Notes: generated from the sequence alone by a model not told the origin. Shown: positions 1 to 9,534, counted from the first letter of the stretch. The stretch: 32,757 bases of DNA from Bacteroidota bacterium (GCA_947476825.1 CANJRV010000028.1:1-32757); one strand, 5' to 3'. Numbers and translations are program-made.

Positions 1-987
1 ATAGATGCGGTTATGGGTGTGAGTAAAGATTCGGTTTGTCTTGGCGAACCAATTATTGCAACAAGTGTTTCTGTTCCAAGTGGATTTGTGATCAGCACTT
101 GGAATTGGGGCGATGGGACCATAACAACTGGCACAATTAGTGGACATACTTACGCATCTCCTGGAATTTATACCATAAAATTAAATATAGTTGATACGTT
201 AGGTTGCACGGATAGTACATCTAGGACTGTATTTGTCGACAATCCACCTTTTGTTGCTTTCACAGCCTCAGACGATAATGTTTGCGTAGGTCAGCCAGTA
301 TTTTTTACAGATACGGTTGCTCCCTTTACACAGTCTTATGAATGGGATTTTGCAGATGGTAAAAAATTATTAAATACACATAATCCTATGCATAGTTGGG
401 ATAAAGGAGGCATTTACAATGTAACGCTTACTGGAAGATATTTAATTTGCCCGCCATTGACGATTACTAAACCTATTACCGTAAATGAGTATCCGAATAT
501 TAACTTAGGAAAAGATACCATGATCTGCCCTGGTTTGACTGGCTCCATTTATCTAACCGATATCAATGGAACTTTATCTAATTTTGTTTGGAGCACAGGT
601 GAAACTGGGCCTGGTATTACTGTTACTGAACCTGGACATTATTGGGTAAGAGCAACTAATGGAGAATGTAGTACAACGGATAGTATTTGGATTAAGCGTG
701 ATTGCTATTTAAATATTCCAAATTCATTCTCACCTAATGGGGATGGTTTAAATGATTATTTTTTACCTCGTGAATTATTAAGTAGTGGATTAAAAACATT
801 TAAAATGAATATCTTTAATCGTTGGGGCGAAAATATTTTTACCACTACTAAAATTGATGGAAGAGGTTGGGATGGAAAATACAATAATGTAGATCAACCA
901 CAGGGTGTTTTTGTTTATGTTATAGATGTTTTATACAATAACGGTGTAAAGAAAAATTTTACAGGAAACGTGACCTTGTTGAGATAG
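1..987 (+). CDS. PKD-domain surface protein with T9SS type B C-terminal domain (5' truncated by window)
   Basis: The reading frame is open from base 1, so the gene starts upstream of the window; the first ATG at 13 is internal, because the next gene has the same residues (IDAV) at the equivalent place. The visible 328 residues hold two PKD-like beta-sandwich repeats (motifs WNWGDG and WDFADG), a linker with YPNINLGKDT, and a final ~95-residue domain with FSPNGDGLND, FNRWGE, WDGKYNN and a closing GNVTLLR. That last domain is the gliding motility-associated C-terminal (type B) sorting signal of the type IX secretion system, which sends the protein through the outer membrane to the cell surface. 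It aligns with residues ~363-693 of the next gene, differing in length by three codons, so the two are tandem duplicates. PKD folds suggest adhesion or matrix contacts; the ligand is unknown. Confidence 0.93.
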   Translation: MDAVMGVSKDSVCLGEPIIATSVSVPSGFVISTWNWGDGTITTGTISGHTYASPGIYTIKLNIVDTLGCTDSTSRTVFVDNPPFVAFTASDDNVCVGQPVFFTDTVAPFTQSYEWDFADGKKLLNTHNPMHSWDKGGIYNVTLTGRYLICPPLTITKPITVNEYPNINLGKDTMICPGLTGSIYLTDINGTLSNFVWSTGETGPGITVTEPGHYWVRATNGECSTTDSIWIKRDCYLNIPNSFSPNGDGLNDYFLPRELLSSGLKTFKMNIFNRWGENIFTTTKIDGRGWDGKYNNVDQPQGVFVYVIDVLYNNGVKKNFTGNVTLLR

Positions 988-1037
988 CAGAGTAGATTTA
1001 TTGTAGAAATATCTTTAACTGCGGATTAAAAAAAACA

Positions 1038-1045
1038 TAGATTTG
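1038..1045 (+). promoter_or_regulatory. Candidate Bacteroidota -7 box
   Basis: The octamer TAGATTTG is a full match to the Bacteroidota -7 consensus TAnnTTTG. It lies 24 bp before the ATG at 1070, which would give a leader of about 18-20 nt. The -33 element is weak (CTTTAAC about 19 bp upstream). It would let the second PKD gene be transcribed independently of the first. In AT-rich DNA such matches also arise by chance. Confidence 0.35.
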
Positions 1046-1069
1046 CAGTAATTCTAAAATGGTGTATCT

Positions 1070-3151
1070 ATGAAACAATCTTTATATATTCTTTTCTTGT
1101 TCATCTTCTCAGCTGTCTGCGCAACTAATGGTTTAGCACAATGCAATATTTCCATTACAAATTTGCCAGATACTATTTTAGCTTGTAAAAATTCTTCAGT
1201 ACAACTTAATCCAAGTGTAATAACTACCTCTGGTATTCCTTATTATGTAGACACAACTTGGTCACCAGCTACTGGTTTGTCGAATCCAAATATTATTAAT
1301 CCAGTGGTGGCAGTCGGTACAACAAGTGCAAATTATGTGCTCACAGTACAAGCCGTTACGCCAACAAATTTATTATTCAATGGTGATTTTACAGCTGGCA
1401 ATACTGGTTTCACATCTTCTTATATTTACGGTACAGGTGGTACTTATGGTTTACTTTCACTAGAAGGACAGTTTGCAATTGCTACCAACCCCAATAATAC
1501 ACATGTTAATTTTGCAAACTTTGGAGACCATACTTCAGGTTCTGGTAATATGTTAGTAGTAAATGGTGCAGGAACGGCAAACGTAAGTATTTGGTGTCAA
1601 ACCATTAATGTAAATCCAAACACATGGTATGATTTTTCAGCTTGGGGTGCTACATGTGTAGCAAGTAATCCTGCTATTTTACAATTTTCTATCAATGGCG
1701 TGCTCACAGGAACACCATTGGCTTTACCACTTACAAATGGCTTGTGGACTCAGTTTCATACGACGTGGTTCAGTGGAGCAAACACAACTATAAATATCTG
1801 TATTACAGACCAAGCAACAGCCACAAGTGGAAATGATTTTGCAATAGATGATATTGCATTTAAAGAAATTTGTACCATTCAAGATAGTGTATATATCAAA
1901 ACAATTAACCTCACACCAACTTTCAATTATGTGAAACATTTAGGTTGTGAACAAGATACTGTTAAATTTACTGCGCAAAGTTTACCTGGAAATACACCTA
2001 CCACTTATAATTGGAGCTTTGGTGATTTTAGTTTTGCAACTACGAAGAATCCAACACATATCTATCAAAACCAAGGAACATACACTGTTAAATTAGTGAC
2101 AACCTTAAATGGCTGTTCCGATTCAACAACACAAATTATTAATATTTCTCATCCTATTGATGCAGTGATAGGGATTAGTAAGGATTCGGTTTGTTTAGGG
2201 GAACAAATCATTGCCACAAGTGTTTCTACTCCTTCTGGATTTGTAATTAGTACATGGAATTGGGGTGATGGTACTATTACAACAGGGACTATCAGTGGAC
2301 ATTCTTATGCGACACCAGGGAGTTACATCATCAAATTATACATAGTAGATACACTTGGTTGCACAGATAGTACGAGTAGGAATATATTTGTTGATAATCC
2401 TCCTTATGTCGATTTTAGCATTTCAGACTCAAGTATTTGTGTTGGTGAATCTATCTTCTTTGCTGATACGCTCGCACCATATACCCAATCATTTGCATGG
2501 GATTTTGGAGATGGCATTATCGAATCGAATATCCATCATCCTAAACACACTTGGGACAAACCAGGTGCTCCGAATCCAATTAAAATTACCCTCATTGGTA
2601 GTTATCTAGTTTGCCCAGATTTAGTCATTGAAAAATGGATTTCAGTGAATGAGTATCCGAATATTAATTTAGGAAGGGATACCATGATATGTCCTGGAAT
2701 CACAGGTTCAATTTATCTTACAGATATCAATGGCACATTGTCTAATTATACTTGGAGTACTGGAGAAATTGGGCCGGGAATCACTATCACAGAGCCAGGA
2801 CATTATTGGGTTAAAGCAACGAATGGCGAATGTAGTACAACAGATAGTATTTGGATAAAGCGTGATTGTTATTTAAATATTCCGAATTCATTCTCGCCAA
2901 ATAATGATGGATTAAATGATTATTTTATCCCTCGTGAAATATTGAGTAGTGGCTTAAAATCATTTAAGATGAGCATCTTTAATCGTTGGGGAGAATTGAT
3001 ATTCACTACCAATAAAATAGATGGACGTGGATGGGATGGAAAGTATAATAATATGATGCAAGCTGTGGGTGTGTATGTTTACACTATTGATGTAGTATAT
3101 AACAATGCGGTTAAGAAAACATTTACTGGGAATGTGACTTTGTTGAAGTAA
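1070..3151 (+). CDS. PKD-domain surface protein with T9SS type B C-terminal domain
   Basis: This is a 693-residue secreted protein. Residues 1-23 form a signal peptide (hydrophobic core, cleavage after GLA before QC). Residues ~100-265 look like a jelly-roll, carbohydrate-binding-module-like domain (LLFNGDF, DHTSGSGNMLVVNG, ending IDDIAF). Residues ~285-530 hold three PKD-like repeats (WSFGDF, WNWGDG, WDFGDG). Residues ~600-693 are the type B T9SS sorting domain (FSPNNDGLND, FNRWGE, GRGWDGKYNN, GNVTLLK). The protein should be exported by Sec, pass the outer membrane by T9SS and remain at the surface or be released. No catalytic motif is visible, so an adhesin or matrix role is an inference. 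It is a tandem paralogue of the gene before it, 82 bp downstream of that gene's stop codon. Confidence 0.95.
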   Translation: MKQSLYILFLFIFSAVCATNGLAQCNISITNLPDTILACKNSSVQLNPSVITTSGIPYYVDTTWSPATGLSNPNIINPVVAVGTTSANYVLTVQAVTPTNLLFNGDFTAGNTGFTSSYIYGTGGTYGLLSLEGQFAIATNPNNTHVNFANFGDHTSGSGNMLVVNGAGTANVSIWCQTINVNPNTWYDFSAWGATCVASNPAILQFSINGVLTGTPLALPLTNGLWTQFHTTWFSGANTTINICITDQATATSGNDFAIDDIAFKEICTIQDSVYIKTINLTPTFNYVKHLGCEQDTVKFTAQSLPGNTPTTYNWSFGDFSFATTKNPTHIYQNQGTYTVKLVTTLNGCSDSTTQIINISHPIDAVIGISKDSVCLGEQIIATSVSTPSGFVISTWNWGDGTITTGTISGHSYATPGSYIIKLYIVDTLGCTDSTSRNIFVDNPPYVDFSISDSSICVGESIFFADTLAPYTQSFAWDFGDGIIESNIHHPKHTWDKPGAPNPIKITLIGSYLVCPDLVIEKWISVNEYPNINLGRDTMICPGITGSIYLTDINGTLSNYTWSTGEIGPGITITEPGHYWVKATNGECSTTDSIWIKRDCYLNIPNSFSPNNDGLNDYFIPREILSSGLKSFKMSIFNRWGELIFTTNKIDGRGWDGKYNNMMQAVGVYVYTIDVVYNNAVKKTFTGNVTLLK

Positions 3152-3243
3152 AGGAATAGTCGAAAGTAAATAGTAGTAAGTACTTAGTAGTTAGATTTTG
3201 GAATTTGAATTTTAGAATTACCACTTTGTAATTTGGGATTTGA

Positions 3244-3299
3244 CTTTTGGAATTTCGTTTTTGGAATTTCGTTTTTGGAATTTCGTTTTTGGAATTTGG
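3244..3299. repeat. Four tandem copies of a 14-bp AT-rich unit
   Basis: The unit TTTTTGGAATTTCG occurs four times head to tail at 3244, 3258, 3272 and 3286; the first base of copy 1 and one near-terminal base of copy 4 differ. Looser relatives (TTTTGGAATTTG, TTTGGGATTT) flank it from about 3193 to 3312. It fills the gap between the convergent stop codons of the second PKD gene and the thioredoxin gene. No coding frame or strong hairpin is seen. It looks like a minisatellite formed by slippage. Confidence 0.85.
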
Positions 3300-3323
3300 G
3301 ATTTATAAATTTTAGATTTTCAA

Positions 3324-4781
3324 TTATTCACCAATCAATTGAATAATATCCTTGAGGACGCCATCTTCACTTGGTCTTTTTGCATTAGGGTCAACAATAT
3401 TACCTTTTTTATCTATCAACATATAACGAGGGATAGAACTGATTTTAAAATACTTCACCATTTCACTTTCCCAATCTCCAGGAACTAAACCATTTTTAAA
3501 ATCTCCGAGTTCATTGAGTTGAATGGCCTTTTTCCAAATCTCTTCTGTTTTGTCAATACTGATATATAAAAATTCAACGCTTTTTAATTGCTTCTCTGTC
3601 AATTGATGATGTAGTTGTTTTGAAAATGGAAATTGTCCGCGACAAGGACCACACCAACTTGCCCAAAAATCGACATACACAACTTTGCCTTTTAAATCAG
3701 CAAATGTGAAATATTTGCCATTTGTACCTAAAATTTTCACATCTGTTCCATTGCCACCAACATTTTTGGCGGATGTAGTTTTTGCAATACCTTCCACTTC
3801 TTTATCCTTCATTCGTTGTGTACAAATTGGTTTTAATAATTTGGTATAAGCTCCTTTTTTTTCAATATCACTCAATAAACCAAATGTTTGTTTTGCGGAG
3901 TTTGGAGATATATTGCTGACATTTTCATGTAGATAATATGCCATGAAATACAGCAAGGATTTGCCATTGATGTTTTGTGTAGCAAAGGACATTTTCTTTT
4001 CCATGGACAAAGAATTATCCTTAAATTTTTCGAAGCCGTTTAATTTAGAAGTGTTGTAAATGATATAGTAATACAAAAAATTTCGATAAGCTTCACTTTG
4101 CAATGCCTCATCATGATTTGCCATGGATGGTGTAATGTTTTCCAATAAAAATTGTGGTAATGGCGAAACGGTCAATCCCTTATTGTCATTCGCAATGATG
4201 ATGGAATAAGCCTGTATTTGGTAATAATAATTGTATCGGATTTGATTATCGAGATATAATTTAAATGCGCTTGAGAATTTATCTTTATTTGTTGCTAGTT
4301 TACAAAAATTCATTTGTTTTTCTCTTGCCGAATAAATGCTATTTTCAAATGGATCGATAGGCGTATTCAATATTCTTTGTTTAATGCTATCCCGATTAAA
4401 ATCTGTTTGAAATTGTTTATAAAATCCATGTAAAAAATTATTGTGCAAAGCCCCATTGCCTTCAAATTTGATAGAGCCATACTTTAATCCTTTGTCTATT
4501 TTTAGAATTAAATTATCATTCGGTTCAAGCCACAATAACACTGTTTGACTGTTCATGGTTAATTCGGCCGCAGAAGGTGTATCTATTGTGATGTGAAAAC
4601 TACAAGATTTTTCTATGCAATTGGATGCGTAAACTGGTTCGTACTCTTGGATATGAAATTTATGGATACGTAAAGTACAAGTGTCGTCCTGCTCATTAGA
4701 GAATTGGCAAGTTAAATTTACATTTTGGGCATGTGTAGTTACTGTCCAGCACAAGAACAATAACAACCATGTTTTTCTCAT
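3324..4781 (-). CDS. TlpA/DsbE-like thioredoxin-fold thiol-disulfide oxidoreductase
   Basis: This exported protein of 485 residues starts with a signal peptide (MRKTWLLLFLCW, cleavage near THA/QN). Residues ~20-110 form a beta-rich domain resembling the DUF4369 region common in Bacteroidota TlpA proteins. A helical middle follows, then a C-terminal AhpC/TSA-TlpA thioredoxin domain with the redox motif WCGPC at residues 376-380 (FWASWCGPC) and a cis-proline context (SSIPRYMLID). It probably reduces or rearranges periplasmic disulfides, for example in cytochrome or surface protein maturation; the partner cannot be read from the sequence. An ATG six codons upstream (4799) is also in frame. I prefer 4781 because it gives a cleaner signal peptide and leaves a short leader after the -7 box at 4807-4814. 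It lies downstream of the large secreted protein on the same strand. Confidence 0.9.
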   Translation of the reverse strand: MRKTWLLLFLCWTVTTHAQNVNLTCQFSNEQDDTCTLRIHKFHIQEYEPVYASNCIEKSCSFHITIDTPSAAELTMNSQTVLLWLEPNDNLILKIDKGLKYGSIKFEGNGALHNNFLHGFYKQFQTDFNRDSIKQRILNTPIDPFENSIYSAREKQMNFCKLATNKDKFSSAFKLYLDNQIRYNYYYQIQAYSIIIANDNKGLTVSPLPQFLLENITPSMANHDEALQSEAYRNFLYYYIIYNTSKLNGFEKFKDNSLSMEKKMSFATQNINGKSLLYFMAYYLHENVSNISPNSAKQTFGLLSDIEKKGAYTKLLKPICTQRMKDKEVEGIAKTTSAKNVGGNGTDVKILGTNGKYFTFADLKGKVVYVDFWASWCGPCRGQFPFSKQLHHQLTEKQLKSVEFLYISIDKTEEIWKKAIQLNELGDFKNGLVPGDWESEMVKYFKISSIPRYMLIDKKGNIVDPNAKRPSEDGVLKDIIQLIGE

Positions 4782-4806
4782 TATTTTATACTTATTCATT
4801 TGGAAA

Positions 4807-4814
4807 CAAAACTA
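4807..4814 (-). promoter_or_regulatory. Candidate -7 box for the thioredoxin gene
   Basis: On the minus strand the octamer is TAGTTTTG, a full TAnnTTTG match. It sits 7 nt before the upstream ATG (4799) and 25 nt before the preferred ATG (4781). Transcription starting a few bases after the box would make the 4799 start leaderless, which favours 4781. No clear -33 element was found. Confidence 0.3.
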
Positions 4815-4890
4815 GTATTTTTATTGCATAATGATTTGGTGAAAAATAAAAAGAACGTGTAATGTATTGCCCTAAAATATGTTCACAATT

Positions 4891-7800
4891 TTACGGCGTA
4901 CTACTTGTAATAAAGCCTTGAATATTAGCATCGAGTATTAAAAAATCAGAGGCGTCAGTAGTGCCATCACCATTAATATCAGAGGCATAGTAACCGCTCA
5001 CAAAACCTTGCATGTCTATATCCAATATTAAAAAATCGTTTGCGTCAATAGCACCGTCTTGGTCCAAATCGCCGTTATACATCGACCAAATATTTTCATT
5101 CATTACATCTATTTCATTATTTCCATACGCTTTATTGGCTGCGGTTGTGAAATCATAATTATTGATAGCTGCAAGTGTGAATGGATTGCTACTCCATGTT
5201 TCCAATACATTGCGATGGCGTACTACAATATAACAAGATTTGGTGATGACAGAACCAGGGAAAGTACAAGTGATATTTCCATTGGTTTGCAATACACCTG
5301 TAAAGCTGCCTTCCAAAATATGTGGGATAGCAGCATTACGTAATTCGACTGTGATGGTATCTGCATTAATCGATGGATTTACTTCCATGGCTTCGTTGTA
5401 TAATACATTCGTCATGGTATTTGCACCAATGTAATAACCTTGAATATGGCATTTCAAATTTAAGGTTGCTGAGCAGGTATTAATATTTACAGTTGCTGTT
5501 CCACTGTTCAAATTTAGTCCAGTACTACCACCTGTTGCAGTTACAGATACAAGACTATAGGTGCCGGTTTGCGCAACAGGAATATCTGTACCACTGATAT
5601 AATTATTGACAGTAAAATTGTTTATGCCATTAGTATACACAACTGTATATGGCGATGTGCCACCTGTTATAGTTACTTTAATATTTGCTGAGGCGGGACT
5701 GCAAACCGTTGCTGCGCCTGATCCATTGGATAATACAGATTGAGTTGGACCTGGAGGATTTAATACAATGGGGTTTACTATCGTGTGGTTTGCATTAATG
5801 GTAACAGTTGTACCAGTACTAGCACCATTTAAATAGCATATAACGGTTGTTTTCGTTTTAGTAGAGCTTGCAGTACCGAAAAACCAAACCATGTTAGGTG
5901 TACTATTGGTGGTAAATGGAACGCCTCCATTGTCAATTCTAAATCTGCCTAATCTAAATCCGTTAGGTGGGGGAATGGTCTGTGCACTTGCAGCAGAAGT
6001 AGCTATGGCGGCTGCAATTCTAAATTGTTTGCTTGTTGAGTTGATGCTCACTGTCGGTGCGTTTTGCGGAGCTAATAAAGAAGGATCTGCAGTGCCAGCA
6101 ATAAAGGAACCAGTCATGGTAGTAGGACCTCCATTGGACATACCTACATGATTGAAATCAATACCAGCTTGAAAGGATTGCAGTTTAGCAGTATTGGTAC
6201 CAGTCCATTCTATCCAAATATCAAATTCCATTTGAGAGGTAGTGGGTTGAGAAAAATTCTTAACATAGCAATTGTAATTGTTTGCAGGGAAAGTTAAAAT
6301 TAGGGTAGAAGTGAGTGTACACCCAGCAGCATTTAAACTGGTAGCAGTATAAGTTCCGGAACTAGTATACGCCACATTATTTACTGACCAAGTATAACTC
6401 GATGAGGTTGCAGTAACAGTTTGACTGGATGTTGTATTCGCATTTATGGTTAAATTCAAAGTTGTTGTGTTCGTGCAATTATTTGCATTCAAAGAAGTAC
6501 AAGTATACGTACCTGAAGTTGTATAGGTTGTACCATTGCATGACCATGTATAAGAGTTACACGCTGTGGCGGATATACTAGTTGTTGTAGCTGGATTAAC
6601 TGTCATAGTGATGCCATTCGAAGTAGCACTTGATGGACTAGCGCATGTGGTAGAAGTCATCACACAAGTTATTACATCCCCAGAAGTCAAAGTAGTACTT
6701 GAATAGTTAGGTGTATTCGCGCCCACGTTTATTCCATTTACCTTCCATTGATAAGTTGGTGTTCCGCCATTGGTAGGTGTTGCAGTGAATGTAATTGGAG
6801 TGCTAGTACAAGTAGGATTAGTACCAGATGTAATAGCAATTGTAACACTAGGCAACAGAACAGGATTTACTGTCATGGTTATACCAGTGGAAGTAGCAGT
6901 AGTTGGACTTGCACAGGAAGAGCTTGATGTCATTACACACGTAACTATTTGACCATTGCTTAAAGCAGTTGACGTGTAAGTGGCACTATTTGTTCCGACA
7001 TTTATTCCATTTACTTTCCACTGATAAGATGGTGTTCCACCATTAGTTGGTGTTGCAGTGAATGTAACAGAAGTACCAGCACAAGTTGGATTAGCTCCCG
7101 AAGTAATGGCAATTGCAACACTTGGAACGAGGGCTGCATTTACTGTCATCGTTATGCCTGTTGAAGTTGCTGTTGTTGGGCTTGCACAGGTTGCGCTTGA
7201 TGTCATTACACAAGTTACAATTTGTCCATTGGTCAAAGTAGATGACGTGTAAGTGGCACTATTCGTTCCGACATTTATTCCATTTACTTTCCATTGATAG
7301 GATGGTGTTCCACCATTAATTGGTGTTGCTGTAAATGTGACGGATGTACCTGCACAGGTGGGATTAGATCCAGATGTAATGGCAATAGCAACACTAGGGG
7401 TAATGGCTGCATTTACAGTCATGGTGATTCCTGTTGAACTAGCTGTTGTTGGGCTTGCACAGGAGGCATTTGATGTCATATCACAAGTAACCATTTGTCC
7501 GTTGGTCAAAGTAGTGGATGAATAGGTGGATGTATTCGTTCCGACATTTATTCCATTTACCTTCCATTGATAAGATGGAGTTCCACCATTTGTTGGTGTT
7601 GCTGTGAATGTAACGGATGAGCCTGAACATGTTGGATTGCTTCCGGCTGTAATAGCAACTGCGACAGAAGGAACAACTGCTGTATTCACTGTCATGGTTA
7701 TTGCGTTTGAAGTAGCTGGACTTCCAGCAACACCTGATAAATTAGATGTCATTACACAAGTTACAATTTGGCCGTTTGTAATGGATGATGAAGAATAAGT

Positions 7801-9534
7801 TGGACTATTGGTACCGACATTAATACCATTAATTTTCCATTGATAGGAAGGTGATGTGCCGCCATTGGTTGGCGTAGCTGTGAATGTATTTGTAGAACCG
7901 GCACAACTTGGATTAGAACCTGTAGTTTGCGTTATGGTTACTGCTGCTGTATTTGAAGGTAATTGGAAAGAGAAAATTTGTGTTCTTGCTGCACTACCTC
8001 CAGTGGCCCCACCCATATATTCACCAGTATGCCAAAAGGTAATGCCATCAGGATCTAAAGTTGTTTGCGAATAGTCACCTACGCGATTTATACCAGTTTG
8101 CGAACCAGTGCCTGATTGTGCTACAACTTCTGCTACGGGAAAAGTACCCAATGGATCAGAAGCCAAACGACCTGCATAACAAAGGCTTGGAAAAATACTT
8201 GTTGCGTCTGATTTAAGATAAGCCATTGCAATATCACCATTATTATTCATGGCGATACTAGCCATCCAGCGAGTAGCGGCATCTGGTGTATAAATACCTT
8301 GTTGGTAAATGGACCAAACATTGGTGCTTTGATTTTGTCGAAGTTCTGCCCACATAATGCTACGTTGTGTTGCACTAATTTGAACACCCCAGTTCACAAC
8401 CACCGAGTTGTATCCCGACCATGATTTCCATTGTGAACGATACATCATAGTACCGCCTATGCCATCCAGTTTTTGTGCTGTGCCTGGTTGTGATACATCA
8501 TTCCAGCTCGCATTATAGGAAGCATCAAAGGCAGTAGTAGCAAGGTTTGCAGCAAGGGTTATTGTTCCAGTTGGTGTAGTTGGTACCCAATTGACAGCCA
8601 TTTGATAAATATTGATGGCATCGTTGTAACCACTTCCCCAACCATTATCAGAGTAAGAAAAAATAGGACACGGTGTGCCAACTGGAGGTAAGGTACCATC
8701 GCTCGCATCTCCTGGAAGCGGCACAAAAAAACCACTGGCATTCGGTGGTGAAAATGTGGTATATAAGGAACGGGCAGATGCATTACCGGCAAGCATAGCT
8801 GTTCTTTCAAACGCAAAAACTTTTTGTGCTTGATTCGATGTCATATAATATCCATCGGTCCAAACGGAGAATTTTAAATAATCTGGAAATGCGGGCGAAA
8901 CATATGTGTATGTATAATATGATCCTGTGGGATCAGCAGTCGTAGAAATGGCGATATAAATTTTTTTATCAGAACTTGTACCAAATTGTGCTAATAACCA
9001 ACGATCTGCAGCTTTATCATATAAAACGATTGGGTCTCCAGAATTGCCAGTTGCAGGTGACCACAAATTTCCTAAAGCTGCGGTAAGTGTTACTGCACCA
9101 GTTGTTTTATTATACACTTTAAATGTGGTAGAATTTATCATTTGTACATAATGATTAGGACCCACTGCGCCACTAGGATCAAACGGACGAAATCCAGTAG
9201 CATTTTGTCCAGCCCAATTTGTGATTGGTGCTTTTCCAGGTATAGTGCCCATTTCACGTTGAATGATGTTCGTATCATTGCCATACTTCGGATTATCTTT
9301 AGCTTTGTTGGGAAATTTTTGAGCCACGCGATGTTCATCCCGATCTTCTGATTCTCCTTTTGGTAAATTATTTTCATCCACTGGGTTTGTCGCAAAAATA
9401 ACCGACAAGGGTTTGGTGATATGGAAATTAGCGCATGGAATAACAACGGTTTGATTGTCTTTTATTTTTTTTTGTTGCGCAAAACATAAGATCACTAAAA
9501 ATAAACTAATGCTGAGAAGGATAATTTTTTTCAT
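4891..9534 (-). CDS. Large secreted multidomain protein with Ig-like repeats and dockerin-like C-terminus
   Basis: The product is 1547 residues long with a signal peptide (MKKIILLSISLFLVILCFA/QQ). Residues ~90-520 form a non-catalytic propeller-like module rich in W and G motifs. Residues ~525-978 are five Ig-like repeats of 91 residues (core YQWKVNGINVGTNS, ATPTNGGTP). Residues ~980-1078 contain two shorter repeats (SYTWS, TSGTYT). Residues ~1085-1230 look cohesin-like. About 1255-1480 hold another beta-domain and a conserved YIVVRHRN region. Residues 1489-1500 and 1519-1530 are two calcium-loop sequences with D-x-[DN]-x-D-G-x-x-D-x-x-D spacing, as in dockerin type I. No T9SS type A or B sorting domain is present at the end, so how it is retained or exported is unclear. 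An extracellular structural or adhesive role is inferred. Confidence 0.9.
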   Translation of the reverse strand: MKKIILLSISLFLVILCFAQQKKIKDNQTVVIPCANFHITKPLSVIFATNPVDENNLPKGESEDRDEHRVAQKFPNKAKDNPKYGNDTNIIQREMGTIPGKAPITNWAGQNATGFRPFDPSGAVGPNHYVQMINSTTFKVYNKTTGAVTLTAALGNLWSPATGNSGDPIVLYDKAADRWLLAQFGTSSDKKIYIAISTTADPTGSYYTYTYVSPAFPDYLKFSVWTDGYYMTSNQAQKVFAFERTAMLAGNASARSLYTTFSPPNASGFFVPLPGDASDGTLPPVGTPCPIFSYSDNGWGSGYNDAINIYQMAVNWVPTTPTGTITLAANLATTAFDASYNASWNDVSQPGTAQKLDGIGGTMMYRSQWKSWSGYNSVVVNWGVQISATQRSIMWAELRQNQSTNVWSIYQQGIYTPDAATRWMASIAMNNNGDIAMAYLKSDATSIFPSLCYAGRLASDPLGTFPVAEVVAQSGTGSQTGINRVGDYSQTTLDPDGITFWHTGEYMGGATGGSAARTQIFSFQLPSNTAAVTITQTTGSNPSCAGSTNTFTATPTNGGTSPSYQWKINGINVGTNSPTYSSSSITNGQIVTCVMTSNLSGVAGSPATSNAITMTVNTAVVPSVAVAITAGSNPTCSGSSVTFTATPTNGGTPSYQWKVNGINVGTNTSTYSSTTLTNGQMVTCDMTSNASCASPTTASSTGITMTVNAAITPSVAIAITSGSNPTCAGTSVTFTATPINGGTPSYQWKVNGINVGTNSATYTSSTLTNGQIVTCVMTSSATCASPTTATSTGITMTVNAALVPSVAIAITSGANPTCAGTSVTFTATPTNGGTPSYQWKVNGINVGTNSATYTSTALSNGQIVTCVMTSSSSCASPTTATSTGITMTVNPVLLPSVTIAITSGTNPTCTSTPITFTATPTNGGTPTYQWKVNGINVGANTPNYSSTTLTSGDVITCVMTSTTCASPSSATSNGITMTVNPATTTSISATACNSYTWSCNGTTYTTSGTYTCTSLNANNCTNTTTLNLTINANTTSSQTVTATSSSYTWSVNNVAYTSSGTYTATSLNAAGCTLTSTLILTFPANNYNCYVKNFSQPTTSQMEFDIWIEWTGTNTAKLQSFQAGIDFNHVGMSNGGPTTMTGSFIAGTADPSLLAPQNAPTVSINSTSKQFRIAAAIATSAASAQTIPPPNGFRLGRFRIDNGGVPFTTNSTPNMVWFFGTASSTKTKTTVICYLNGASTGTTVTINANHTIVNPIVLNPPGPTQSVLSNGSGAATVCSPASANIKVTITGGTSPYTVVYTNGINNFTVNNYISGTDIPVAQTGTYSLVSVTATGGSTGLNLNSGTATVNINTCSATLNLKCHIQGYYIGANTMTNVLYNEAMEVNPSINADTITVELRNAAIPHILEGSFTGVLQTNGNITCTFPGSVITKSCYIVVRHRNVLETWSSNPFTLAAINNYDFTTAANKAYGNNEIDVMNENIWSMYNGDLDQDGAIDANDFLILDIDMQGFVSGYYASDINGDGTTDASDFLILDANIQGFITSSTP
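6600..7965 (-). repeat. Five in-frame tandem repeats, 273-bp period
   Basis: The segment encoding YQWK recurs at 6745, 7018, 7291, 7564 and 7837 (plus-strand positions of its CCA), each exactly 273 bp apart, so every unit is 91 codons. The central copies are nearly identical at DNA level and the outermost (near 7837) is the most diverged. The repeats encode the Ig-like domains of the large secreted protein. They create long antisense open frames that are not genes. Confidence 0.9.

Noticed and set aside
3193-3312. Short repeats that might suggest a CRISPR array
   Set aside because: Units are 14 bp and contiguous, with no unique spacers of 30 bp or so and no cas genes nearby.
6770-7798. A ladder of plus-strand open frames of 60-64 codons
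   Set aside because: They recur with the 273-bp repeat of the minus-strand gene and encode low-complexity Val/Ala-rich peptides; they are antisense shadows of the Ig-like repeats.
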